Source of the DNA: Bacteroides reticulotermitis JCM 10512
Lineage (GTDB): Bacteria > Bacteroidota > Bacteroidia > Bacteroidales > Bacteroidaceae
Reading direction: 5' to 3'
Assembly: GCF_000517545.1 (NCBI RefSeq)
Contig: NZ_BAIV01000009.1
Span: 1-64,000, forward strand
Length of the DNA: 64,000 nt
In this document: one piece after another, positions 28,797 through 37,678 of the stretch
How the letters are laid out: each line of letters begins with the position of its first letter
Position numbering within the stretch: position 1 is the stretch's first letter
Position numbers and translations under genes: made by a program
The notes under the pieces: generated by a model
Told to the model about the DNA's origin: nothing
What the model saw: only the letters and a program-made list of their open reading frames with translations
Database searches by the model: none

Positions 28797-30941
28797 TTAT
28801 CTATTTCCCGCTTCCCAGTCTTCACCATTGAAGTCGGTACTGACATCATACCCTGCGATTCCATCGCAGAAACTCTTATAAGCATGTTTACGTCCGTACT
28901 TGGCATCAAACAAGTTAGGTGCATCATCCGGCAACCAGTATTCATGTTCTTTAGCGGCATCTGTCAAAGACCAGATCGTAATACCCGACTGTTGAGCTTC
29001 CGGAATGTTCTCTTTATAAGATTCGGCAATCATCTGATAGACTTCGGCTTGTTTGGCAAGTTGTTCAACCGATGGCGTGGTCGTTCCCACCTGTACATCC
29101 AACTCGGTCACCCGAATCACTTTTCCGGTAGCGGCCAATGTCTTAAACATCGCATCAACCAGTTCCCGTGTAATGCTGGAAGTATGTACGTGCATTTGCG
29201 TACCGATTCCATCTACTATCGGAGAACCATTGCTAGTGTCGATATACTTCACATAGTCGATCAAAGCAGTCAGCTTACCCGGATTTGTTTCCAACCCATA
29301 CTCGTTGATGAAGAGAAGATCGTTCGGATTGCCGTATTGACGTGCAAACTGGAAGGCTTTCAATCCATATTCTTTTCCGATGTACTGTCCCCAATAGAAT
29401 TCCTGATTACCTACTTCTTCGGGTACAATATCGACTCCGCGAAGCAAGCCATTGTCCGTGATCGGTTCATTCAGAACATCCCACATGGTCACTCGGCTCT
29501 TGCAGTGGTCTATCATACCTTTTATCCATCTCTCCATATCGGTGAGCAAGATTTGTTTCTTCTCGGCCGGCGTCTTTTCAATCTCCACGTCTACCTCGGC
29601 TGCTGTTACGCTGATATCGTCGATGTAGTAAGTACCGGCTACTTTACCGGCATTCAACACGATCCGGTCAACGTCCTTCGTTATTTTAATGGATGTTTCC
29701 CATTTAACCCATTCGGTACCGATATTATCCTTACTCATATAGCCTTCCTGCGCATAACTTGAAGAGTGCTGAGCGATAATCTGCAAACGGCCTCCCGTAA
29801 CACTCGATTTCACATACATGGAGATATTATAAGTCTGATCCTTTTCAAAAGGTATAGCGTAAGCAGATTGTGTATCCCAATCATTGCCGGCAGTTGTATT
29901 AGTCAACGCCAAGCAGTAACCTGTACCTCCGTGACCTGCACCGCTAGCCGAAACGGCCGTCGATCCTTTGCCCCAAGTACTCCATCCGGTAATCGCACCT
30001 GTTTCAAATGTACTATTGGAAACCAGATTCGTAGGTTCAATGTATTCCTTAAATGATATATCATCTATCGAGTACGTGGCTGCAACCTTACCGGAGTTTA
30101 TCACCAAACGATTCACCGACTTGGTTATTTTAATAGTTGTAGTCCATGTGGTCCATGTGGTACCGATATTATCGAGACTCTTATACCCTTCCTGCTCGTA
30201 AGTCGAAGAGTTTTGCACGATGAGTTGCAAATGTCCGGCTGCAACATTCGATTTTACTTTAGCTGAGAAAGTATATGTTTTTCCCACTTCGAGCGCCATT
30301 GTATACGCAGACTGAGCATCCCAATCATTACCGGAAGCTGAGTTCGTGATTTCCATGCAATACCCTTTGTCACCATAGCCTTTACCATTGGTGGATATAG
30401 CAGCAGAGCCTTTACCCCAAGTATCCCAAACGGTCTTTCCGTCTTCGAAATCACTATTACCAATTAAATTACCGATACGTGTAGGAGCAATCAACATATT
30501 CAAATAAGTAGCATTCTGCTGTGTATGCCAAATAAAGTTGTGCCCATATACAGGCATATCCGCTGGGATTGCAGCAAAGAACTTATCAATTGTTGTAAAG
30601 TCGAGTACCCCTTTCGTATTTACAACCGATGCATGCTTCATGGCGTTACCGGTAGTAAACAGCTGGAAATTGTCGTCGGCAACTTGCTTGAATTGCGCGT
30701 CTTCCATATAAAGTTCGGCTCCCATACCTAGTCCAATGAGCATATGTGGTGTATGCTTTTGAGCATAGGCCTTGATATAGTCATAGTTTGCTATCTTCTC
30801 CTTCAGAGTCAACGGGATATCCGAAACATTGACGTCGCCTTGTCCTTCGGGCTTTCCCCATTCCATCTTTTCGTCATAGCAGCTGCCTAAGGAGCTCAGA
30901 CATACTAATACTGCCAATGAAATTATTTTATTTCGTTTCAT
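28797..30941 (-). CDS. Surface GH10 xylanase with two inserted carbohydrate-binding modules
   Basis: A 714-residue lipoprotein (lipobox LSSLGSC, Cys about 21). The GH10 barrel begins at about residue 45 (HMLIGLGMGAELY, HNFIWHTQQ) and is interrupted by two tandem modules at about 158-303 and 305-450. These are CBM4/22-like and similar to each other (N-S-x-FE, TWGKGS, GNDWD, KVKS/YVKS, then YSIDDIS/YYIDDIS). The barrel then resumes with the acid/base Glu in MWDVLNEPITDNG and the nucleophile in RVTELDVQVGTT. This inserted-CBM layout is known from Bacteroides and Prevotella Xyn10 enzymes that cut xylan at the cell surface before SusC/SusD uptake. It is the last gene of the susC operon. Confidence 0.96.
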   Translation of the reverse strand: MKRNKIISLAVLVCLSSLGSCYDEKMEWGKPEGQGDVNVSDIPLTLKEKIANYDYIKAYAQKHTPHMLIGLGMGAELYMEDAQFKQVADDNFQLFTTGNAMKHASVVNTKGVLDFTTIDKFFAAIPADMPVYGHNFIWHTQQNATYLNMLIAPTRIGNLIGNSDFEDGKTVWDTWGKGSAAISTNGKGYGDKGYCMEITNSASGNDWDAQSAYTMALEVGKTYTFSAKVKSNVAAGHLQLIVQNSSTYEQEGYKSLDNIGTTWTTWTTTIKITKSVNRLVINSGKVAATYSIDDISFKEYIEPTNLVSNSTFETGAITGWSTWGKGSTAVSASGAGHGGTGYCLALTNTTAGNDWDTQSAYAIPFEKDQTYNISMYVKSSVTGGRLQIIAQHSSSYAQEGYMSKDNIGTEWVKWETSIKITKDVDRIVLNAGKVAGTYYIDDISVTAAEVDVEIEKTPAEKKQILLTDMERWIKGMIDHCKSRVTMWDVLNEPITDNGLLRGVDIVPEEVGNQEFYWGQYIGKEYGLKAFQFARQYGNPNDLLFINEYGLETNPGKLTALIDYVKYIDTSNGSPIVDGIGTQMHVHTSSITRELVDAMFKTLAATGKVIRVTELDVQVGTTTPSVEQLAKQAEVYQMIAESYKENIPEAQQSGITIWSLTDAAKEHEYWLPDDAPNLFDAKYGRKHAYKSFCDGIAGYDVSTDFNGEDWEAGNR

Positions 30942-30960
30942 ATGATTCTTCTTTTATAGA

Positions 30961-32403
30961 TTATTCTTCAACTTCCGGGAAATCGCTACTGGGAGTCGTC
31001 TGATACGGAACAATACGCCAGTTATCCACATACACTTTCTGGTGCAACAAGGTAGATTTCACCTCAACCCCTTTGTACTTGAAGTCATTATTCACAATAC
31101 CCATACCGAAGTTATAGTAATCTTTAGCAAGACGTGCGTCTACAATATCACTGAAAGTCGGTATTTTACCATCTTCTGCTATGCCTTTAGCAATCACCGC
31201 CCATTCACTAAATGGAATTGTGACCGTCTGCCAACGACCTTCAGTCGTATAAGGAGTTTTCGCCCCATTATTTATCCAAGGAACAAAGAACGCAACGTGC
31301 TGTCCTTCATCATCCGAACCGATACCTGCCATATTTACATTATTGTATAGCATAACCTCAATATAACCTGTATTATTCCATGGATTGCTTTCGGGTACAT
31401 AGATATCGAACTGGAAAGCGACTTCGGTAACCGGAGTAGTAGCCGGTATGTGCGTATACATCCATGTCCAATCATCGTCGGCATTGCCTGTTCCGGCTGT
31501 CCACACTTCCGTACAACGGGTCTTGGTTGCAGCAATACCTCCATCGGCGTTATTCAACATACGATCCGGAATAAGTTGCATACATTTTCCGCGTCCGGAA
31601 TGAGCCGGGTCATCTGCCCTTTCGTCCCTTTGCGTATACTTTCCATTATCATCCTTTTTATCGGCCGCTCCCAACATAGAGCCTGTTTCACTCCACGACC
31701 AGACACCTTGCGTACCTTTGCCATCGAAGTTGAGAATCATACAGCTGGAATAGTTGAAATAGTTAGGAGAGTTTGCTTCCCCATTCGCACCGATTGCTTT
31801 AATAGCTCCTCCGGCCGTGACGCCTGTTGGCATGACAAAAGTGAAATATTCTCCGTCTTCATCCGACTCAATGTCTGTGGTCACCACCACACCACCAGGT
31901 AGATCAACTTGAGTAATTTCCTGCAATCCGCTACCAAACACACGAACTGTTTCACCTGCCATAGGAAGTGTATTCTCTATTCGCTGAATCGCTGGAGACG
32001 CCGAGCGAATGATGAACTTATGCACGTAGTCTGTTCCTGTTTTTACGAAGTGGATCGTATTGCGTACATCTTCTGCTGCGCTTGTAATCGGTGTGCTCGA
32101 TGATACTTGAAGCAACATCGAATTGTCGGCCACATAGACCGGATTGAAATAAGTTTCATAACCATTCACATATACTTTACGCATACCGGCAAATCCACTG
32201 CCTTGAATGCGAATAACTTGTCCCAGACGCACAAACTCGACTAACCGATCGGGAACTGAAGATTCCTGATCTTCCAGATATACACCCGTAACCGTAATTG
32301 GCGAGCTTCCGTCCGCGTCATCATCCGAACAGGCTGCAAAACATACTGCAACGAGCATTGCGCTAAGATACAGCCATATAGTATTCTTTAGTTTCATATT
32401 CAT
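30961..32403 (-). CDS. xusE: Surface glycan-binding lipoprotein (IPT/TIG, SGBP-B type)
   Basis: A 480-residue lipoprotein with lipobox VCFAAC and an acidic tail after the Cys (SDDDADG), a typical export signal to the outer surface in Bacteroides. IPT/TIG-like domains cover about 35-230 (GQVIRIQGSGFAGMRKVYVN, GETVRVFGSGLQEITQV). The C-terminal half (about 235-470) resembles the ligand-binding domain of SGBP-B proteins (MILNFDGKGTQGVWSW, FQFDIYVPESNPWNNTGYIE). It sits between SusD and GH10 genes with 15-20 bp gaps. It likely binds xylan and presents it to the SusC/SusD complex. Confidence 0.88.
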   Translation of the reverse strand: MNMKLKNTIWLYLSAMLVAVCFAACSDDDADGSSPITVTGVYLEDQESSVPDRLVEFVRLGQVIRIQGSGFAGMRKVYVNGYETYFNPVYVADNSMLLQVSSSTPITSAAEDVRNTIHFVKTGTDYVHKFIIRSASPAIQRIENTLPMAGETVRVFGSGLQEITQVDLPGGVVVTTDIESDEDGEYFTFVMPTGVTAGGAIKAIGANGEANSPNYFNYSSCMILNFDGKGTQGVWSWSETGSMLGAADKKDDNGKYTQRDERADDPAHSGRGKCMQLIPDRMLNNADGGIAATKTRCTEVWTAGTGNADDDWTWMYTHIPATTPVTEVAFQFDIYVPESNPWNNTGYIEVMLYNNVNMAGIGSDDEGQHVAFFVPWINNGAKTPYTTEGRWQTVTIPFSEWAVIAKGIAEDGKIPTFSDIVDARLAKDYYNFGMGIVNNDFKYKGVEVKSTLLHQKVYVDNWRIVPYQTTPSSDFPEVEE

Positions 32404-32418
32404 ATCAGTTTTAATTCA

Positions 32419-34112
32419 TTATTCATACAAATCCGTAATCTTAGCTTCGGTGAAAGTATAATCCACCGGATCTCCTTTAAGTAAAGGGTTCTTGCTGGTA
32501 TCTGTATCGGGCAATGGCAATAGCAAACTATTTATCGTTGCGGTAGAAACAGTTCCCGGAGTTGCATCAGCTTTCTTAGCATACTGAGTCGGCTCGGTTT
32601 CATCATATACATAACTTGCGTTACGATCCTGATTATTCATATAATTCACCACTTCCTGCTGTTTGTAGTAAGCACGACGTACAAGATCATACCAATATTG
32701 TCCTTCCAAAGCCAACTCAATGCGACGTTCATAACGCAAATCTTCATAAGTAACTGACTCTTTGGGCGTCATACCGGCACGTTCGCGTACTTTATTGAAG
32801 TATAGCAAAGCGGTTTCATCCGTAGTAGAAGCGTTGTTACCCAGAGTTGCTTCAGCCAGATTCAAATAAACCTCAGCCAACCGAATCATGGTAGTCATAA
32901 GTCCAGAGCTTTGTTTCTGATTGACACCATTATCAGCCAACGATCCGTTAACCCACTTCTTGATATTACATTTCTCCTTATATCCACCGGTAGTTACCCC
33001 ATACGTATATCCGCCTTGTGCCTTGCAAAGTTCCGGATAGAATTCGCCGTATGTACAAATAGTTGCATGTCTACGCTCACGATCCTGTGGGTCATATTCG
33101 GAAACCAGGTTATAAGAAGCATAGGTTGCATTTCCCCATGCCGCACCGTCGTTCGTTATCATAGATTCCCACGCGAAGAATGCCTGTTGCGGATTGTTTG
33201 ATCCCCAGCCCGTCGCATCAGGATGTCCGGCGACCCACTGCAATGAGAAGAGCGATTCGGAATTATTATTATGCTCATACGTAAAGAGGTCGCCATAGTT
33301 ATCTAACAGTTTATAAGCTGATTCGTTAACTACTTTCAATGCAGCCTTTCTAGATAAATCCAGGTAATAGGCATTACGTGTACCCCGATTATAATCGGTA
33401 ACCAAATTACTGCCGGTATATTCTCCGTTGTCCGTCAATCCGGCCATTGATAAGTAAACGCGGGAAAGTATTCCAAACGCACTGTATTTAGTCAATCGGC
33501 CTGCCTTAGAAGGTTCTTTCGGCAAATACTTAGCTGCAAATTCCAGATCACGAATGGCAAATTCAATAACATCGCTACGCTTGTGAGGAGGAATAACAAA
33601 GTTATTCACCAAGCTTCTGTATTCTCATAAATCACGGCTTTTCCCCAAAGAGAACCCAGATACCAGTAGGCCAATCCGCGCATGAAGCGAGCTTCGGCAA
33701 TGGATTGAGTTTTCTGTAGGTCGGTAACGCCCTGCGATTTATTCTGAATGGTATTTATCGCGTTGTTAGATTGAGCGATTACATTGTAAAACGAGCCCCA
33801 AGCATCCAACAGAGTTGCTGTCAATGATGTTTCCGTTATATTGGTATACGGGAAAATATAATTGGAATACATAGCCGTAAGGTTATTAGCACGTCCGTCT
33901 CCCATTCCGTAATAGAACTTCTCATTAAACTGCCACCAAACCACACTATACAAAGGAGCCGTAAGAGCATCAAGAGCTTCTTTACTATCAATAAAGTTAT
34001 CCTGATTCGGATTTGTGTTATTGGTCTGGGTTAGGAAATCGTCTACGCAACCGGTCCAAGTAAACAGGCCGGCAACCATAGCTATCAGTAGATATTTATT
34101 ATTCTTTTTCAT
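32419..34112 (-). CDS. xusD: SusD/RagB family nutrient-binding lipoprotein (one frameshift)
   Basis: Outer-membrane lipoprotein that caps the SusC channel and binds oligosaccharide. Lipobox FTWTGC, then the SusD N-terminal domain (FLTQTNNTNPNQDNF, AEARFMRGLAYWYLGSLWG) and TPR-like helices. The C-terminal RagB/SusD domain has RLAEVYLNLAEATLGNN, RYERRIELALEGQYWYDLVR and the end PLLKGDPVDYTF. The frame breaks near 33612 between VIYENTEAL and VNNFVIPPHK. One T lost from a TTT run explains it. The restored length is about 564 residues. It is 19 bp downstream of susC. Confidence 0.94.
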
Positions 34113-34131
34113 TGTCCTTCAATTTTAAGCG

Positions 34132-37100
34132 TTAGAATGAGATATTCAAACCAAATGTATATATACGCGGTGAAGGATAACGACCGTAGTCCAACCCATT
34201 CATTAACGCGTCACCATACATTGAACCGACTTCCGGATCATACCCAGAGTAATTAGTCCATGTATACACATTCTGCAAATTAGCGTATATTTTCACATTC
34301 TGAAGATTGAAACGGTTTACCCACTTTTTAGGGAATGTGTAGCCCAGTGAAATATTCTGAATACGAAGGTATGAACCATCTTCAATGTAACGGTCACTCA
34401 CACGGTTGTTATCATTCGATGAAGAAGCCGAAAGACGATACATCTTGGAGTTTCCACCAGTAACATGCATGTTGCGGATATCGGTTGGTCCGTTCGGATC
34501 AATCTTTTCAACAACTGCATAATCAAGAGCAGAACGTAATATGTTATTGTTTTCACTTGGGTTTTCCAATTTACGACGAGCGTAGTTCAGTACATCGTTT
34601 CCATACGAACCGGAGAGGAAAATTGTTAAGTCAAATCCCTTCCAAGAGAATGTATTGCCAATACCGAAGGTAAAATCCGGATTCGGATTCCCAATATACG
34701 TACAGTCGGAATCATCAATTACACCATCGTTATTCAAATCAGCGAATCGATAGTCACCAATCCAGGCGCCGGCTTCCGCAATAGCCACTCCGCTCGGCAA
34801 AGCAACCGGTTTCACGGTACCACTGGCATCTTTATAGTAGAAATCTTCTGCTTTCTCAAATCGTCCGATTACTTTGTATCCGTAGAATTGTCCAATAGGT
34901 TTGCCTACTGCTGTACGGGTTACGATTTTGTTTTCTTCACCTACCCGGAAAGTCTTATCAATAACACTTGATTCGGTATCCATGCTGACTACCTTGTTAC
35001 GGTTCAATGAGAATACAAAGTTACTACGCCACTGAAAGTTACCTTTATCAATATTGACAGTGTTCAAAGTAAACTCCACACCTTTATTTTCCAATTCACC
35101 TACATTCGCCCACGGGCTGGAAGCTGCTCCATAACCTGATGAACCCAGATAAGAAGGCAATGGTAATTGCAGCAACAAGTCTTTGGTACGCTTATAATAC
35201 AAATCAGCAATAAACTCAATACGGTTCTGGAACAAGTTAACGTCGAGACCGAGATTGGTAGAATAAGTTGTTTCCCATTTCAGGTCAGGATTTGCCGTAT
35301 TGCCACTGAGCATACCGGTTCCCCAATTTGTAGTCCACGCTTTCAAAATAGACATATAGGCCCAGTCCGCTACATTTTGATTACCGGTTGCTCCCCAACC
35401 TAAACGGATTTTGAGGTTATTCAATACATCGTTCTCTTTCAAGAATTCTTCGCTCGTTACCTTCCATGCCAAAGCTACCGACGGGAACCATCCCCAACGA
35501 TTGTCTTTCGTAAATCTGGAAGAACCGTCACGACGCAAAGTAGCAGTCAGTAAATAGCGGTTATCATACGAATAGAAAGCACGTCCGAAGTAGGAGAAGA
35601 TAGAATTAGCCCCTGAGCTTCCCGAACCGCCGAATGTAGTAGCATCACCTGCCGACAGGTCCGTATTGTTATTAGACAAATAACCGGTAACTGTTCCCAT
35701 CAGATTCTCCCATTTTGATTCGGACATTTCTTGTCCCAACATGATGTTCACGTCATGTTTTTCCGCAAACGTATTGGCATAAGTCAGAATGTTTCTCCAC
35801 GACCAATACTTGCTGTCATTCTTTGTACGCCTTCCCGTACGAGTGTCATTAGTTAAAGAACCGAATTTATAAGAAGGTTCAAAGTAGTAAGAGTTTGCCC
35901 AGTTATAATCAGCCGAAAGTTCCGTCTTTAATGTCAGTCCCTTATATAAGGTAGCTTCCAGGTACGTATTAAAACGGAAATTGTACTTTTTATTATAATT
36001 ATCTCGCAGCATAGCCATACCGATCGGGTTGGTTTGTACATACTGATCCGTATCCGGTCCGTCGAATGAACCGTCCGCATTGCGTACTGCAACATTCGGT
36101 GTTTGCTTCAATGCTGTAATAATTAAGTCGTTGTCACAGCCAACCTCTTGTTTTGAGTCGGCTAAAGAGAAGTTTATGCCGGTTCTCAACCAACTTTTCA
36201 GTTCCGTATCTATGTTGGCGCGCAATGTCAAACGCTTAAATCCGGACCCCAGTGCAATACCTCTTTGGTCTAAATAACCGGCTCCAATGGCATAAGTTGT
36301 CTTTTCTCCACCACCGGTTAGTGATAGGTTATGACTGGTCATCAACGCATTCTGAAATAATTCTTTCTGCCAATCAGTTCCTTCACCCAATAGGTCAGGG
36401 CGAACAAAATTATCGCTATAATTTAAAATACCTTTTGCTGCACGGGCATTATGATGCTCGGCATATTCACGCAAGTTCAATACATCCAAGTGTTTCGGCA
36501 TGGATTGCCATCCCACGTAGCCATCGTAAGAAATGGTAGCTTCGCCTTTAGCTCCCCGTCTGGTAGAAATAATGATTACCCCGTTAGAAGCCCGCGCACC
36601 ATAAATGGCTGTTGCGGAAGCGTCTTTCAATACGTCCATAGTAATTATGTCCGACGGATTGATACTGGATAAAGGGTTGCTTGTTTCATCATCTGTTGAT
36701 GAGTCCACTACTACTCCATCGATTACAAAAATCGGTTGGCTAGTAGCATTCAACGAGTTGATACCGCGAATACGGATCGAAGAGCTACCACCCGGAGTAC
36801 CCGTGTTGGCCTGAATCTGTATACCGGCGGCACGTCCCTGCAGTACCTGATCGATAGAAGTAGGTACCGACTTTTTGATCGCTTCGTCGCTAACCGATAC
36901 TACAGAACCTGTCAAGTCGCTACGTTTCATCTGTCCGTATCCAACTACAACAACTTCATCCAAGACTTTGCTATCCTCTTTCAGTATGATATCGAATTGT
37001 CTTTTTCCGGCTACCGGTACTGTTTGTGACAGGTAACCGATAAATGAGACTCTTAAGTTGCCTTTGGCAGAAACATTCAACTTAAAGTTACCGTTTAGGT

Positions 37101-37278
37101 CAGTAACGATCCCGTTGGTAGTGCCGGCTTCCAAAACACTGGCTCCGATAATCGGCTCACCCGATACATCCTTCACCACGCCCGTCACGGAAATGGTTTG
37201 CGCCAGTGCCCATAAAGGGAAGAGGCATAAAATAATAATGAGACCTAATGGTCGATAATAATGATTTGTGCTTTCCAT
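34132..37278 (-). CDS. xusC: SusC/RagA family TonB-linked outer membrane protein
   Basis: TonB-dependent outer membrane importer of 1048 residues, intact. The signal peptide ends in FPLWALAQ. A CarboxypepD_reg-like domain (ISVTGVVKDVSGEPIIGASV, residues about 28-110) precedes the TonB box region (LDEVVVVGYGQMKRSDLTGSV). The plug carries the SusC motif VLQGRAAGIQIQ and IRIRGINSLNATSQPIFVID. The barrel ends in aromatic residues (YTFGLNISF), as needed for BAM insertion. It has no STN domain, so it is not expected to signal to an anti-sigma factor. Control is instead suggested by the 21-bp repeats upstream. Confidence 0.97.
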   Translation of the reverse strand: MESTNHYYRPLGLIIILCLFPLWALAQTISVTGVVKDVSGEPIIGASVLEAGTTNGIVTDLNGNFKLNVSAKGNLRVSFIGYLSQTVPVAGKRQFDIILKEDSKVLDEVVVVGYGQMKRSDLTGSVVSVSDEAIKKSVPTSIDQVLQGRAAGIQIQANTGTPGGSSSIRIRGINSLNATSQPIFVIDGVVVDSSTDDETSNPLSSINPSDIITMDVLKDASATAIYGARASNGVIIISTRRGAKGEATISYDGYVGWQSMPKHLDVLNLREYAEHHNARAAKGILNYSDNFVRPDLLGEGTDWQKELFQNALMTSHNLSLTGGGEKTTYAIGAGYLDQRGIALGSGFKRLTLRANIDTELKSWLRTGINFSLADSKQEVGCDNDLIITALKQTPNVAVRNADGSFDGPDTDQYVQTNPIGMAMLRDNYNKKYNFRFNTYLEATLYKGLTLKTELSADYNWANSYYFEPSYKFGSLTNDTRTGRRTKNDSKYWSWRNILTYANTFAEKHDVNIMLGQEMSESKWENLMGTVTGYLSNNNTDLSAGDATTFGGSGSSGANSIFSYFGRAFYSYDNRYLLTATLRRDGSSRFTKDNRWGWFPSVALAWKVTSEEFLKENDVLNNLKIRLGWGATGNQNVADWAYMSILKAWTTNWGTGMLSGNTANPDLKWETTYSTNLGLDVNLFQNRIEFIADLYYKRTKDLLLQLPLPSYLGSSGYGAASSPWANVGELENKGVEFTLNTVNIDKGNFQWRSNFVFSLNRNKVVSMDTESSVIDKTFRVGEENKIVTRTAVGKPIGQFYGYKVIGRFEKAEDFYYKDASGTVKPVALPSGVAIAEAGAWIGDYRFADLNNDGVIDDSDCTYIGNPNPDFTFGIGNTFSWKGFDLTIFLSGSYGNDVLNYARRKLENPSENNNILRSALDYAVVEKIDPNGPTDIRNMHVTGGNSKMYRLSASSSNDNNRVSDRYIEDGSYLRIQNISLGYTFPKKWVNRFNLQNVKIYANLQNVYTWTNYSGYDPEVGSMYGDALMNGLDYGRYPSPRIYTFGLNISF

Positions 37279-37431
37279 AAAATCATTTCTTTTTAATTAA
37301 TAATGATAGTGGTTAATCTGAGATTGTTATTCTCATTCCTGTTATAAGAGATTAGTAACAGAGAAGAACTTTCATGTTTTCATAAGCTGCTTTTATTTAA
37401 AGGTGTTCAACAATTCCTATTTCGGTTTATG

Positions 37432-37539
37432 CAAATCTACGAATAAAAAACAATGCGCATTTGTAATTTTGTAGCAGGCTATTGGCAAATGGTTACATGC
37501 ATTTGCACACAGGTTACAAGCTATTGCGCATTCGTTACA
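37432..37539 (-). promoter_or_regulatory. Promoter with 21-bp-spaced GTTACA operator for the susC operon
   Basis: The -7 element TAGATTTG (complement of 37432-37439) is followed upstream by GGTTACA at 37491-37497, GGTTACA at 37512-37518 and CGTTACA at 37533-37539, exactly 21 bp apart. A weaker in-register unit TGTAGCA lies at 37470-37476. The gap from that unit to the -7 element is 30 bp, the same as in the esterase promoter. A further CGTTACA at 37574 is slightly out of register. The region 37279-37678 between susC and the regulator holds these elements and no gene. Confidence 0.75.
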
Positions 37540-37628
37540 CACCCTGTCTCCAGAGCATCCTGAGAAGGGTTTGCGTTACATCAGTAAAAGGAAAAGTAAC
37601 AAAACTCTTCCTTTTTAATTAAAAATAT

Positions 37629-37636
37629 TATCTTTG
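37629..37636 (+). promoter_or_regulatory. -7 element of the hybrid regulator gene
   Basis: TATCTTTG lies 43 bp before the start codon at 37679. A TGTAACA copy (37662-37668) lies downstream of it in the leader, and AGTAACA (37596-37602) lies upstream. Autoregulation is therefore possible. Confidence 0.6.
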
Positions 37637-37678
37637 TAAAAGCGAAAAATACAAATATACTTGTAACATCTGCCTTTT

